From the NCBI GenBank assembly GCA_022843325.1, contig JALHNV010000002.1, forward strand, positions 36,920-100,919: 64,000 bases of DNA, in the 5' to 3' direction. The stretch is from Pseudolabrys sp. Its GTDB lineage: Bacteria; Pseudomonadota; Alphaproteobacteria; Rhizobiales; Xanthobacteraceae. Within the stretch, counting starts at the first letter, position 1. Every line of letters starts with the position of its first letter. The position numbers and the translations under genes are program-made. The notes beneath the pieces are model-generated. The model was not told the origin of the DNA. It did no database searches and saw only the letters and a program-made list of their open reading frames with translations. Shown one piece after another: positions 50,130 to 60,146 of the stretch.

Positions 50130-50693
50130 ATGACCGAACCGAAAAAGCTCAACCCATCCCTCAAACTCGTGCTCGATATCGGGCCGCTGGTGCTGTTCTT
50201 CGCGGCCAATGCCAAGTTCGGCATCTACGCCGCGACCGGCGCCTTCATGGTGGCGGTGCTGGTGGCGCTGGCGGTGTCCTATGCGCTGACGCGGCACGTC
50301 GCCATGATGCCGGTGGTCACTGCGGTGATCGTGCTGGTGTTCGGCGGGCTGACGCTGTTCCTGCACGACGATCTGTTCATCAAGCTGAAGCCGACCATCA
50401 TCTACGTGCTGTTCGGCGTCACGCTGCTCGCCGGCCTCGCGCTCAACAAGCCGTTCCTCAGCATCCTGTTCGATCAGATGTTTCATCTGACCGCGGAAGG
50501 CTGGCGCAAGCTGACGGTGCGCTGGATCATCTTCTTCTTCGCGGCGGCCGTGCTCAACGAAGTGATCTGGCGCACGCAGAGCACCGACTTCTGGGTCAAC
50601 TTCAAGCTGTTCGGCATGGTGCCGCTGACCATGATCTTCGGCGCCGCGCAGTATCCGTTGTTGATGAAGTACAGCGTGGAGAAGGATGAGTAG
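50130..50693 (+). CDS. Septation protein A / intracellular septation family membrane protein
   Basis: LVLDIGPLVLFFAANAKFGIYAATGAFM...WVNFKLFGMVPLTMIFGAAQYPLLMKY. Confidence 0.92.
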   Translation: MTEPKKLNPSLKLVLDIGPLVLFFAANAKFGIYAATGAFMVAVLVALAVSYALTRHVAMMPVVTAVIVLVFGGLTLFLHDDLFIKLKPTIIYVLFGVTLLAGLALNKPFLSILFDQMFHLTAEGWRKLTVRWIIFFFAAAVLNEVIWRTQSTDFWVNFKLFGMVPLTMIFGAAQYPLLMKYSVEKDE

Positions 50694-50706
50694 GCCGCCA
50701 CAAACG

Positions 50707-50791
50707 CCGCTCATTCCCGCGGCAGCGGGAATCCAGTGCTTGGCGTGATGGTCGGCAAAGGCTGGGTCCCCGCGTCCGCGGGGACGAGCGG
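50707..50791. repeat. Palindromic intergenic repeat, family A copy 5
   Basis: ccgctcattcccgcggcagcgggaatccag ... ctgggtccccgcgtccgcggggacgagcgg. Confidence 0.85.
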
Positions 50792-50798
50792 TCGGGCG

Positions 50799-51386
50799 CT
50801 ATTTCTTCGCCACCGCCTTCTCGATTTCGGGCCGCAGCACCTTCGCCAGATTATCGGCGGTGATCGGGCCGATCAGCTTGTAGGCGATACGGCCATCGCG
50901 GCCGACAATAAACGTTTCCGGCACGCCGTAGACGCCCCAATCGATCGAGGCGCGGCCGCGGTCGTCGACGCCGCTGGCCACGAAAGGATTGCCGTAGCGG
51001 TTGAGGAAGCGCCGCGCATTGTCGGGCGAGTCCTTGTAGTTGATGCCGGCGAGCTGGATGCGGTTGTCCTTGGCCAGTTCGTCGAGGAACGGCACTTCGT
51101 CGTGGCACGGCACGCACCAAGACGCCCAGACATTCACCAGCGTGACCTTGCCCGTGAAGATGTCGTTGCTCAGACCCGGCACCGGCTTGCCGTCGCGCTC
51201 CAGCCCGGCCATCGCCGGCAAATCGGTTTTCGGCGCGGGCTGGCCGATCAGCGCCGACGGCAGCCGCGACGGGTCGCCGCTGCCGAGCCGGAAGAAGAAC
51301 AGCGCGGCCAGCGACAGAAATACCACCAGCGGCAGCAGCACCAGAATATTACGCCGGGTTTTGCCGGCGGAGCCTAGGGTCGTCAT
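50799..51386 (-). CDS. ccmG: DsbE/CcmG thiol:disulfide interchange protein
   Basis: VTLVNVWASWCVPCHDEVPFLDEL; GVYGVPETFIVGRDGRIAYKLIGPIT. Confidence 0.94.
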   Translation of the reverse strand: MTTLGSAGKTRRNILVLLPLVVFLSLAALFFFRLGSGDPSRLPSALIGQPAPKTDLPAMAGLERDGKPVPGLSNDIFTGKVTLVNVWASWCVPCHDEVPFLDELAKDNRIQLAGINYKDSPDNARRFLNRYGNPFVASGVDDRGRASIDWGVYGVPETFIVGRDGRIAYKLIGPITADNLAKVLRPEIEKAVAKK

Positions 51387-51394
51387 ACCAAGAC

Positions 51395-51487
51395 CCGCTC
51401 GTCCCCGCGCAAGCGGGGACCCAGGGGCGACAATCGACGGCTTTGCGACGGGACTCTGGATTCCCGCTTGCGCGGGAATGAGCGGAG
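51395..51487. repeat. Palindromic intergenic repeat, family A copy 6
   Basis: ccgctcgtccccgcgcaagcggggacccag ... ctggattcccgcttgcgcgggaatgagcggag. Confidence 0.85.
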
Positions 51488-51512
51488 CAAGGTGCTGCGG
51501 TCGTTCATCCGT

Positions 51513-51680
51513 CTACTCCTTCCGCTGCGCCCGGCGCGTGACGCCACGGTCTTCGAGATCGCCGATGATGCGGCGTTGCGCGGCGTAATCGAACACGACC
51601 CAGGCGATCAGCGCCGCCACGGCAAAGGCGGTCACCGCATAGGCGGCGACGATGAAGTCGGCGTGCGGCCCGAGGTTCAC
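51513..51680 (-). CDS. ccmD: Heme exporter protein CcmD (GTG start, overlaps ccmC stop)
   Basis: NLGPHADFIVAAYAVTAFAVAALIAWVVFDYAAQRRIIGDLEDRGVTRR. Confidence 0.85.
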   Translation of the reverse strand: MNLGPHADFIVAAYAVTAFAVAALIAWVVFDYAAQRRIIGDLEDRGVTRRAQRKE

Positions 51681-52417
51681 GACCGCGCCTCCGCCATCGT
51701 CTGCGCCTGCATTAGCCGCATGCTGCGCACCCGCCGGCGCAGGATCTCGTTGCGCATGGCGGCCAGATGCAGCGTGATGAACAGCAGCGTGAAGGCGCCG
51801 GCCATGATCAGCAGCGGCACCAAAATCGAGGCGTCGATGGTGGCGCCGCCGAGCCGCAAGACCGACGCCGGCTGGTGCAGCGTGTTCCACCAGTCGACCG
51901 AGAACTTGATGATCGGGATGTTGACGGCGCCGACCAGCGTCAGGATCGCGGCGGCGCGCGCGCCGCGGCCGGGCTCTTCCGCGGTCCAGTACAGCGCCAT
52001 GACGCCGAGATAGAGCAGAAACAGGATCAGCACCGAGGTCAGCCGCGCGTCCCAGACCCAGTAGGTGCCCCAGGTCGGTCGGCCCCACAGCGCGCCGGTG
52101 ATCAAGCAGATGAGCGTGAAGGCGGCACCGATCGGGGCCACGGCCTTGCCGGCGACGTCGGCCAGCGGATGCCGCCACACCAGTGTGCCGAGCGCGGCTG
52201 CGCTCATGATCACCCAGCCCATCATACCGAGCCAGGCAGCAGGCACGTGCAGGAACATGATCTTGACGGTGGCGCCCTGCTGGTAGTCGTCCGGTGCGTA
52301 GGCGGCGCGGTAAAGGCCGATGGCGAACACCAGCGCGGTCGCGGCCACCAGCCAGGGCAGCACGCGGTTGACCAGCGCCAGGAAGCGCGTCGGGTTGGCA
52401 AGATCGATTACAGCCAT
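51677..52417 (-). CDS. ccmC: Heme ABC transporter permease CcmC
   Basis: VKIMFLHVPAAWLGMMGWVIM; GALWGRPTWGTYWVWDARLTSVLILFLLYLG (WWD-type). Confidence 0.96.
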   Translation of the reverse strand: MAVIDLANPTRFLALVNRVLPWLVAATALVFAIGLYRAAYAPDDYQQGATVKIMFLHVPAAWLGMMGWVIMSAAALGTLVWRHPLADVAGKAVAPIGAAFTLICLITGALWGRPTWGTYWVWDARLTSVLILFLLYLGVMALYWTAEEPGRGARAAAILTLVGAVNIPIIKFSVDWWNTLHQPASVLRLGGATIDASILVPLLIMAGAFTLLFITLHLAAMRNEILRRRVRSMRLMQAQTMAEARS

Positions 52418-52454
52418 CGGCGGCCTTCTATCACGCATAAGTTTGACGGGGCCA

Positions 52455-53123
52455 TCATTCGAGGCCGTGCCGCAGCGCCGCAGCCGCGGCAATCGGGCCG
52501 AGCACCAGGCTGGCCAAGGATAAAGCACAAAGAATGGTGAAAGGGGGGCCGAACGGCGCGGGCCCGACAATGGCGGCATTGGCGGCGGCGACGCCGAAGA
52601 TCAGCACCGGCACGGTCAGCGGCAGGATCAGCACCGGCAGCAGCAGGCCGCCGCGCCGCAGCGCCACCGACAGCGCGGCGCCGACCAGGCCGATGAAGGT
52701 CAGCGCCGGGGTGCCGGCGAGCAGCGTCAGCGTCACCCATCCCATCGCCCGCAATTCGACATTCAACATCAGTCCCAGCACCGGCGCGACGATCACGAGC
52801 GGCAGACCGGTGGTGATCCAGTGCGCCAGCGCCTTCGCCAGCACCGCCAGTTCCAGCGGCATCCGGCCCATCATCAGCAGATCGAGCGAGCCGTCGTCCT
52901 GATCCATCGCAAACAGCCGGTCGAGCGCCAGAAGGCTCGCCAGCAGCGCGCCGAGCCACAGAATCGCCGGGCCGATCCGCGCCAGCAGATTGAGGTCGGG
53001 GCCTATGGCGAAGGGCATCAAAGTGACGACGATCAGGAAGAACAGCGCTCCCATCAGCGCGCCGCCGCCGATGCGCAGGCTGAGGCGGATGTCGCGGAGG
53101 AGGAGGGCGGTAAAGGCGGTCAC
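52455..53123 (-). CDS. ccmB: Heme exporter protein CcmB
   Basis: LLLRDIRLSLRIGGGALMGALFFLIVVTLMPFAIGPD...LDRLFAMDQDDGSLDLLMMG. Confidence 0.95.
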   Translation of the reverse strand: MTAFTALLLRDIRLSLRIGGGALMGALFFLIVVTLMPFAIGPDLNLLARIGPAILWLGALLASLLALDRLFAMDQDDGSLDLLMMGRMPLELAVLAKALAHWITTGLPLVIVAPVLGLMLNVELRAMGWVTLTLLAGTPALTFIGLVGAALSVALRRGGLLLPVLILPLTVPVLIFGVAAANAAIVGPAPFGPPFTILCALSLASLVLGPIAAAAALRHGLE

Positions 53124-53141
53124 GATGGAAGCCTCAGCAGC

Positions 53142-53231
53142 CCGCTCGTCCCCGCGGAAGCGGGGACCCAGGTCTTTCGAGGCCGGTGACGAGACAGTTC
53201 TGGATTCCCGCTTTCGCGGGAATGAGCGGAG
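53142..53231. repeat. Palindromic intergenic repeat, family A copy 7
   Basis: ccgctcgtccccgcggaagcggggacccag ... ctggattcccgctttcgcgggaatgagcggag. Confidence 0.85.
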
Positions 53232-53247
53232 TTTTTGGCCGCCGTCC

Positions 53248-53853
53248 TCATCCTTCCGCCCCCAGCCTCAACTCGCGCGCCTGCGTCAGTCCGATCGGGC
53301 CGTGCGCCGCCGCGACGATCAGGCCGCCGCCGGCGAGATGGCCGCGCATCAGCTCCACCAGCCGGGCCTGCGATGGCGTGTCCAGCGCCGAAGTCGGCTC
53401 GTCGAGCAGCCAGATCGGCCGCGGTGCCGCCACCAGCCGGGCAATCGACAGCCGCCGCCGCTGGCCGGCCGACAAATAGGCGGCCGGCAGATCGGCCAGC
53501 GCCGCCAGACCGACGGCCTCGAGCGCCGGCTCGATATCGTCCGCCGCGGCGCCGAGAAAGGCAGCCCAGAACCGCAGATTTTCACCAACCGAAAGCGTCG
53601 GCTTCAGCGCATCCTGGTGGCCGACATAATGGGCCTGCTCGGCGATGCTGGCCTCGGGCTCGCCGCCTTGCAGGTCGAGCGTGCCGCCGGCGATTCGCAC
53701 CAGCCCCGCGATCAGGCGCAGCAGCGAGGACTTGCCGGCGCCATTGCGCCCGGCCACCACCAACGCCTCGCCGCTGGCGACGCTAAAACCGACGCCGGCG
53801 AAGACGTCGCGGCCGCCCCGGCTGCAGGCCAGATTGTCGGCGTTGAGCTGCAT
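53248..53853 (-). CDS. ccmA: Heme ABC exporter ATP-binding protein CcmA
   Basis: [54 protein letters not shown]. Confidence 0.95.
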   Translation of the reverse strand: MQLNADNLACSRGGRDVFAGVGFSVASGEALVVAGRNGAGKSSLLRLIAGLVRIAGGTLDLQGGEPEASIAEQAHYVGHQDALKPTLSVGENLRFWAAFLGAAADDIEPALEAVGLAALADLPAAYLSAGQRRRLSIARLVAAPRPIWLLDEPTSALDTPSQARLVELMRGHLAGGGLIVAAAHGPIGLTQARELRLGAEG

Positions 53854-54096
53854 CAGGCGCCCACCGGCTGACGCAAGGCAGCAATGCCGATGGCGGAAAG
53901 ACGTGGAAATCCGTGCATCCTGGCAGCGTTCCCGGTAAATCTTGCGCGAGCCACGAAAATACCTTTAAAGCCCATGCGGGCGGCGCTAGGTTAGCGGAAT
54001 TCAAAGCTGAGTTCCGCCAGCGAGAAAACCCTTTCTTGCGAGGACCTTAGACCGAACCCGCGCCGATGTCCCCGCCGGGAAATGGAAACAGCCGAC

Positions 54097-56802
54097 ATGA
54101 CGTCCCTCGACAGTTTTAAATGCTGCAAAACCCTCACGGTTGGTAGCAAGACCTACGCCTATTTCAGCCTCCCGGTCGCCGAGAAAAACGGACTGAAGGG
54201 CATCTCGCGCCTGCCGTTCTCGATGAAGGTGCTGCTGGAGAACCTGCTGCGCAACGAAGACGGGCGCACGGTCACCAAGGACGACATCAAGGCCTGTGCC
54301 GAATGGCTCAAGACCAAATCCTCCGAGCACGAAATCGCGATGCGCCCCGCGCGCGTGCTGATGCAGGATTTCACCGGCGTGCCGGCGGTGGTCGATCTGG
54401 CCGCGATGCGCGACGCGATGAAATCGCTCGGCGGCGATCCGAAGAAAATCAATCCGCTGGTGCCGGTCGATCTCGTCATCGATCACTCGGTCGCCGTGAC
54501 CTTCTTCGGCGACAACCAGGCCTTCAAGAAAAACGTCGAAGAGGAATACCGGCAGAACCAGGAGCGCTACCAGTTCCTGAAGTGGGCCGCGCTGTCGTTC
54601 GATAACTTCAAGGTCGTGCCGCCCGGCACCGGCATTTGTCACCAGGTCAATCTCGAGTACCTGTCGCGCGTGGTCTGGACCAAGAAGGACAAGGTCCAGG
54701 TCGACGGCAAGGCGGCGACCATGGAAGTCGCCTATCCCGACTCGCTGGTTGGCACCGACTCGCACACCACCATGGTGAACGGCCTCTCGGTGCTCGGCTG
54801 GGGCGTCGGCGGTATCGAGGCGGAAGCCGCGATGCTCGGCCAGCCGCTGTCGATGGTGCTCCCCGAGGTGATCGGCTTCAAGCTGTCGGGCCGCCTCAAG
54901 GAAGGCGTCACCGCGACCGATCTGGTGCTGACCGTCACGCAGATGCTGCGCGCCCGCGGCGTGGTCGGCAAGTTCGTCGAATTCTTCGGCCCCGGCCTGA
55001 CGCATCTGACGATCGCCGACCGTGCCACGCTCGGCAACATGGCGCCGGAATACGGCGCCACCTGCGGCTTCTCGCCGATCGACGATGACACCATCACGTT
55101 CCTGAAGAACACCGGCCGCCCGCCCGAACTGTGCGCGCTGGTCGCGGCCTACGCCAAGGCGCAGGGCATGTTCCGTATCAAGACCACGCCGGATCCGATG
55201 TTCACCGACGTGCTCAAGCTCGAGCTGTCGACGGTCGAGCCGTCGCTCGCCGGTCCCAAGCGCCCGCAGGATCGCGTTGCGCTCAAGGACGTGAAGATGG
55301 GCTTCGCCGGGTCGATGGACAAGGAATTCGGCAAGGCTGCCGAAATGACGAAGCGCGTCCCGGTCGAAGGCCACAAATACGATATCGGCCACGGCGACGT
55401 GGTGATCGCGGCCATCACCTCCTGCACCAACACCTCGAACCCGAGCGTCATGATCGGCGCCGGCCTGCTCGCCCGCAAGGCGGCGGCCAAGGGCCTGACG
55501 GCCAAGCCGTGGGTGAAGACCTCGCTGGCGCCGGGCTCGCAGGTGGTCGGCGAATATCTGGAAAAGTCGGGCCTGCAAAAGGACCTCGACAAGCTCGGCT
55601 TCAACCTGGTCGGCTTCGGCTGCACGACGTGTATCGGCAACTCCGGTCCGCTGCCGCCGCAGAACTCCAAGGCGATCAACGACGGCGACCTGGTCGCCGC
55701 CGCGGTGCTGTCGGGCAATCGTAACTTCGAGGGCCGCGTCAACGCCGACGTGCGCGCCAACTATCTCGCCTCGCCGCCGCTGGTGGTCGCCTACTCGATC
55801 GCCGGTTCGATGAACATCGATCTGATCAAGGACGCCCTCGGCGTCGATCAGAAGGGCAAGAAGGTGTTCCTCAAGGACATCTGGCCGTCGAACAAGGAGA
55901 TCGGCGAGTTCGTCGACAAGAACGTCACCCGCAAGATCTTCGCCACCAAGTACGCCGACGTGTTCAAGGGCGACGCCAGCTGGCGCAAGATCAGCATCAA
56001 GGGCGGCATGACCTATGCGTGGGACAAGAAGTCGACCTACGTGCAGAACCCGCCCTACTTCGTCGGCATGAAGAAGACGCCGAAGCCGCTCGAGGACATC
56101 GTCGATGCCCGCGTGCTGGCGCTGCTGCTCGACTCGATCACCACCGACCACATCTCCCCGGCCGGTTCGATCAAGATCGACTCGCCGGCCGGCAAATATC
56201 TGATCGCCAACAAGGTTAAGCCGGCCGACTTCAACCAGTACGGCACACGGCGCGGCAGCCATGAAGTGATGATGCGCGGTACCTTCGCCAATATCCGTCT
56301 GAAGAACCAGATGGTGCCGGGCGTCGAAGGCGGCGTCACCGTCCACTATCCCTCGAAGGAGCGGATGACGATTTACGATGCGGCCATGAAGTACAAGGCC
56401 GAGAAAGTGCCGCTGGTGGTGTTCGCGGGCAAGGAATACGGCTCGGGTTCGTCGCGCGACTGGGCGGCCAAGGGCTCGCTGCTGCTCGGCATCCGCGCCG
56501 TGATCTGCGAATCCTTCGAGCGCATCCATCGTTCGAACCTTGTCGGCATGGGCATCATGCCGCTGGTATTCGAGGAAGGGACCAGCTGGAAATCGCTCGG
56601 TCTCAAGGGCGATGAGACGGTGACCATTCGCGGCCTGCACGGCGAACTCAAGCCCAACCAGCGGCTGATCGCCGACATCGTGTCAGGGACCGGCACGCTC
56701 AAGCGGGTGCCGCTGATCTGCCGGATCGATACGCTGGACGAACTGGATTATTTCCGGAACGGCGGCATCCTGCAGTACGTGCTGCGGCAATTGGCTGGGT
56801 GA
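54097..56802 (+). CDS. acnA: Aconitate hydratase A
   Basis: [62 protein letters not shown]. Confidence 0.97.
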   Translation: MTSLDSFKCCKTLTVGSKTYAYFSLPVAEKNGLKGISRLPFSMKVLLENLLRNEDGRTVTKDDIKACAEWLKTKSSEHEIAMRPARVLMQDFTGVPAVVDLAAMRDAMKSLGGDPKKINPLVPVDLVIDHSVAVTFFGDNQAFKKNVEEEYRQNQERYQFLKWAALSFDNFKVVPPGTGICHQVNLEYLSRVVWTKKDKVQVDGKAATMEVAYPDSLVGTDSHTTMVNGLSVLGWGVGGIEAEAAMLGQPLSMVLPEVIGFKLSGRLKEGVTATDLVLTVTQMLRARGVVGKFVEFFGPGLTHLTIADRATLGNMAPEYGATCGFSPIDDDTITFLKNTGRPPELCALVAAYAKAQGMFRIKTTPDPMFTDVLKLELSTVEPSLAGPKRPQDRVALKDVKMGFAGSMDKEFGKAAEMTKRVPVEGHKYDIGHGDVVIAAITSCTNTSNPSVMIGAGLLARKAAAKGLTAKPWVKTSLAPGSQVVGEYLEKSGLQKDLDKLGFNLVGFGCTTCIGNSGPLPPQNSKAINDGDLVAAAVLSGNRNFEGRVNADVRANYLASPPLVVAYSIAGSMNIDLIKDALGVDQKGKKVFLKDIWPSNKEIGEFVDKNVTRKIFATKYADVFKGDASWRKISIKGGMTYAWDKKSTYVQNPPYFVGMKKTPKPLEDIVDARVLALLLDSITTDHISPAGSIKIDSPAGKYLIANKVKPADFNQYGTRRGSHEVMMRGTFANIRLKNQMVPGVEGGVTVHYPSKERMTIYDAAMKYKAEKVPLVVFAGKEYGSGSSRDWAAKGSLLLGIRAVICESFERIHRSNLVGMGIMPLVFEEGTSWKSLGLKGDETVTIRGLHGELKPNQRLIADIVSGTGTLKRVPLICRIDTLDELDYFRNGGILQYVLRQLAG

Positions 56803-56923
56803 GGACCGCTTCCCCCGACCTGGACCGCCATGCAACAAGCCCCTCACTGCGAAGTGAGTGGCGGGTGATCGATGCCGCTTCTATCAAGGGGCAACATCGG
56901 GGCGGGGGCCAGGTGGAAACGGG

Positions 56924-57685
56924 ATGAACTATCGCCACATCACCATCGCGCTTGCGCTGGCCTGCGCGCCTCTGGCGGCCTCGCCGCCGGCGGCCGCAAG
57001 CGAGCCGCGGGCGGTGATCGAGCTGTTCACCAGCCAGGGCTGCTCGTCATGTCCGGCGGCCGACAAGTTGCTGGCCGAACTGGCGTCCCATGATCCGTCA
57101 TTGCTGGTGATGACGCTGGCCATCGACTACTGGGATTATCTCGGCTGGAAGGACACGCTGGCCTTGCACGGCCACTCCAAGCGACAACGCGGCTATGCCG
57201 AGGCGCGCGGCGACCGCAAGGTCTACACGCCGCAGGTTGTGGTGAACGGGGTCAGCCATGTGCTCGGCAGCGACAAGGTGGCGATCGAGAACGCGGTGGC
57301 GCAGACCCGGCGCAACGCCTCGCCTCTGACCGTGCCGGTTCAGGTAAGCGTCGCCGACGGCATCGTGTCGGTCACGGTGGCGGCCGCCGCCGGCCAGCAT
57401 CGCAGCGGTGAAGTCTGGCTGTGTCCGACCACCAATAAAGTGCCGGTGACGATCGAGCGCGGCGAGAACCGCGGCAACACCGTCACCTACAGCAACGTGG
57501 TGCGCCGCTGGGTCAAGCTCGGCGACTGGGACGGCACCGCGCAAACTTTCAGCGCGACGGTCGCCAGTGTGGCCGGCGCCAAACTTCGTCTTGAGGATGT
57601 CGACCGGCTCACGGTCCTCGTGCAGAGCGGCAACTCTACCAAGCCCGGCCTGATGCTGGGCGCCGCCTCCGCCAGCTTGCGCTGA
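56924..57685 (+). CDS. DUF1223 domain-containing secreted thioredoxin-like protein
   Basis: AVIELFTSQGCSSCPAADKLLAELA...DYLGWKDTLALHGHSKRQRGYA. Confidence 0.92.
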   Translation: MNYRHITIALALACAPLAASPPAAASEPRAVIELFTSQGCSSCPAADKLLAELASHDPSLLVMTLAIDYWDYLGWKDTLALHGHSKRQRGYAEARGDRKVYTPQVVVNGVSHVLGSDKVAIENAVAQTRRNASPLTVPVQVSVADGIVSVTVAAAAGQHRSGEVWLCPTTNKVPVTIERGENRGNTVTYSNVVRRWVKLGDWDGTAQTFSATVASVAGAKLRLEDVDRLTVLVQSGNSTKPGLMLGAASASLR

Positions 57686-57710
57686 CGATTCCCCTTCTCT
57701 CGCCTGTGCT

Positions 57711-57741
57711 AAAAAAACGGGCCGGCACAAAGGCCGGCCCG
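57711..57741 (-). terminator. Minus-strand rho-independent terminator with no annotated minus-strand CDS upstream
   Basis: Minus strand CGGGCCGGCctttgtGCCGGCCCGTTTTTTT; the T-run exists only on the minus strand. Confidence 0.8.
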
Positions 57742-57870
57742 AAGACTTGGGGATTGAACCGTACGCGGTACTCAACTGGCCCGGTCGACTGACCCCCGGG
57801 GGGCTGGGGGGCTGAGGAATCCGGAGATCAACCGGACCGGGCCTTGAGGCAACGGTCCAGTTATCCCCCC
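57711..57870 (-). ncRNA. Candidate structured small RNA (rod-like, 6S-like overall shape; identity unknown)
   Basis: Nested pairings, plus coordinates: 57749-57754/57863-57868, 57756-57762/57852-57858, 57771-57775/57844-57848, 57778-57786/57835-57843; followed by the minus-strand terminator. Confidence 0.55.
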
Positions 57871-58045
57871 GCCGCGTGACCGGCAATTGACGAAAATAGG
57901 GCGTTATTGTGGGAAGTTCTGACGTGTTCGTGAGGGCCGAAAGCGGTGTTCCCGCACCGGATTCTGCCGGTGATTGCCGTCAAATGTCTCTTGCAGCACG
58001 CGTTTCCCGGCGCGATCATTACCGCCAACGTTAAGGAGGCGCCGC

Positions 58046-58426
58046 ATGACGTTCGGTTCCGGCGATGTCGATCCAAGCCAGTCCCCCTCTTTTGGCAACG
58101 TCGTCACGACGCGAGGCGCCACCCCAGCCGCTCAGGTTACTTTCACCCGCCGCGAGCTGACAGCGATTCTCAATCTCTACGGCCGCATGGTCGCCGCCGG
58201 CGAGTGGCGCGACTATTCGATCGACTTCTTCAAGGATCGCGCGGTGTTTTCGGTCTACCGGCGGACCTCGGAGGCGCCGCTCTACCGCATCGAAAAAAAC
58301 CCTAAGCTGGCGCAGCGCCAGGGCGCCTTCAGCGTCATCGCCGCCGCGGGCCTGATCGTGCGCCGCGGCCAGGAGCTCGACCGCGTGCTGCGCGCCATCG
58401 ACAAGTCCTCGCTGTCGCTGGTGTGA
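58046..58426 (+). CDS. DUF2794 domain-containing protein
   Basis: VTFTRRELTAILNLYGRMVAAGEWRDYSIDFFKDRAVFSVYRRTSEAPLYRIEKNPKLAQRQGAFSV. Confidence 0.9.
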   Translation: MTFGSGDVDPSQSPSFGNVVTTRGATPAAQVTFTRRELTAILNLYGRMVAAGEWRDYSIDFFKDRAVFSVYRRTSEAPLYRIEKNPKLAQRQGAFSVIAAAGLIVRRGQELDRVLRAIDKSSLSLV

Positions 58427-58434
58427 TGCGCCGG

Positions 58435-58529
58435 TGCCCCGGACGCAGAACCGGGGCCGTTCCATATTCTGAATGCGGGAAGGTCCCGGGTCTGCAGCGC
58501 ATCGCAAGCGTGCTGCGCTGCGCCCGGGC
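58435..58529. repeat. Palindromic intergenic repeat, family C copy 2
   Basis: gccccggacgcagaaccgggg ... tcccgggtctgcagcgcatcgcaagcgtgctgcgctgcgcccggg. Confidence 0.7.
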
Positions 58530-58537
58530 GCAGGCGA

Positions 58538-59065
58538 CTACGGCTTGCTGCGGCCGCCGTCGCCCAGCGCGCGCTGCATCAGCAGCGTGTCGCACCAGTG
58601 ATCGTGCTTGAAGCCGACGTCCGGCAGGATGCCGATATGGTGGAAGCCTGTCGCCTTGTGCAGCGCGACCGAGCCCGCCTGCCGCGGTGAATCGCCGATC
58701 ACCGCGATCATCTGGCGAAAGCCACGCGCTGCGCAGGCTTCGATCAGCGCCTCCAGCAAGGCGCGGCCGACACCGCGGCCCTGGTGCGTGGGCGCGACAT
58801 AGACCGAGTCCTCCACGGTGAAACGATAGGCCGGCCGCGTCCGGTACAGCGCGGCATAGGCGTAGCCGGCGAGCTGGCCGGCATCGTCGTCGGCGGCGAG
58901 ATAGGGAAAGCCCTTGCCGGTGATCTCTTTCATGCGGCGCGCCATCTCCGCTTCATCCGGCGCCTCAAGCTCGAACGAGGCGGTGCCGGTGCGCACCGAG
59001 TCGCCGTAGATGCGGGTGATGGCGGAAATGTCGGAGGCTGTGGCGGGGCGGATGGCGATGCTCAT
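58538..59065 (-). CDS. GNAT family N-acetyltransferase (phosphinothricin acetyltransferase-like)
   Basis: IRPATASDISAITRIYGDSVRTGTASFELEAPDEAEMARRM; VAPTHQGRGVGRALLEALI. Confidence 0.93.
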   Translation of the reverse strand: MSIAIRPATASDISAITRIYGDSVRTGTASFELEAPDEAEMARRMKEITGKGFPYLAADDDAGQLAGYAYAALYRTRPAYRFTVEDSVYVAPTHQGRGVGRALLEALIEACAARGFRQMIAVIGDSPRQAGSVALHKATGFHHIGILPDVGFKHDHWCDTLLMQRALGDGGRSKP

Positions 59066-59091
59066 GGGAGATTCTGACCACAAAAAAACGC

Positions 59092-59116
59092 CCCGGCACA
59101 AGGGCCGGGGCGTTTG
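59092..59116 (-). terminator. Rho-independent terminator of the Bax inhibitor-1 family gene
   Basis: Minus strand cgccccggcccttgtgccggggcgttttttt. Confidence 0.8.
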
Positions 59117-59155
59117 TCGAAGTCCTGTTCGTTGGGGCGGTTGGCTTTAGCGCCG

Positions 59156-59917
59156 TTAGCGCCGATCGCCCAAGAAGCGCAGCATGAACAGGAACAGCTT
59201 GATGAAGTCCAGGTAGAGCGTCAGCGCGCCCATCACCGTCTTGCGGCCCATGGAGGTGCTGTCGTCGTTGGCGTCATACATCTCCTTGATCTTCTGGGTA
59301 TCCCAGGCGGTGAGGCCGGCGAAGATCAGGACGCCGATCGCCGAGATGGCGAACTCGAGCCCGCTGCTCTGCAGGAACATGTTGACGATCATCGCCAGGA
59401 TCAGACCGAACAGGCCCATGATCAGGAACGAGCCGATCGGGGAGAGGTCACGCTGCGTGGTGTAACCGTACAGGCTCAACGCACCGAACGACGCCGCGGC
59501 GATGAAGAACGTGCGGGCGATCGAGGCGCCGGTGTAGGTCAGCATCACCGACGACAGCATGACGCCGAGCAGTGCCGCATACACCATGAACAGGGTCAGC
59601 GCGGTGCCGGCCTGCAGTTTGTTGATGCGGAAGCTCAGGAAGAACACGATGCCGATGGTGCCGAGGAACAGCACGATCATCAGCGGGCCGCCGTAGATCG
59701 TCTGGCCGAACGGCGTCAGCGCCAGCTTGCCCGCGACCGACGAGTCGACCACGGCGGCGTTGAAGGTGAACCAGGCGACGACGCCGGTCAGAGCAACGCC
59801 GGCGGCCATGTAGTTGTAGATGCTGAGCATGTAAGCGCGCAGACCGGCATCGATCTCCGCGGCACGCGCGGTGCCGAAGCCGCCGCGGGCAGCTACGTTA
59901 CGGTCGAAGTCCGACAT
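59156..59917 (-). CDS. Bax inhibitor-1/YccA family membrane protein
   Basis: Seven hydrophobic segments; GLTAWDTQKIKEMYD; LYLDFIKLFLFMLRFLGDRR. Confidence 0.93.
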   Translation of the reverse strand: MSDFDRNVAARGGFGTARAAEIDAGLRAYMLSIYNYMAAGVALTGVVAWFTFNAAVVDSSVAGKLALTPFGQTIYGGPLMIVLFLGTIGIVFFLSFRINKLQAGTALTLFMVYAALLGVMLSSVMLTYTGASIARTFFIAAASFGALSLYGYTTQRDLSPIGSFLIMGLFGLILAMIVNMFLQSSGLEFAISAIGVLIFAGLTAWDTQKIKEMYDANDDSTSMGRKTVMGALTLYLDFIKLFLFMLRFLGDRR

Positions 59918-60146
59918 CGAATTTCCCTCTCTCAAGTCCCGGCGGTTCGCCGGGCACGTCAGGCGCGCCGGCGATGGCCGTCGCGCTCGTGTTGCCTCGA
60001 ATGTAGTGGTTGATCAGTCTGCGCGCCAGATATGGCTCGATCATGACCCTGCTTCATTGCTGATCGTTAACCAGCTGCAACACCCATTATAGCCGGAAAC
60101 AGCCGCCGCGTCAGGGGGGTAGGCTGACGCGGCGGAATGTCGCTGG

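Noticed and set aside
48237-53231. Clustered direct repeats as a CRISPR array
   Set aside because: Repeat units are hundreds to thousands of bp apart with genes between them and are palindromic; not a CRISPR spacing pattern and no cas genes.
54001-56640. 879-aa ORF antisense to acnA
   Set aside because: Acn coding is unambiguous on the plus strand; the antisense ORF has low-complexity His/Arg/Gly/Asp composition typical of GC-rich codon bias mirror frames.
56840-56862. Hairpin ctcactgcgaagtgag after acnA as a terminator
   Set aside because: Short stem with no T-run on either side; not supported as an intrinsic terminator.
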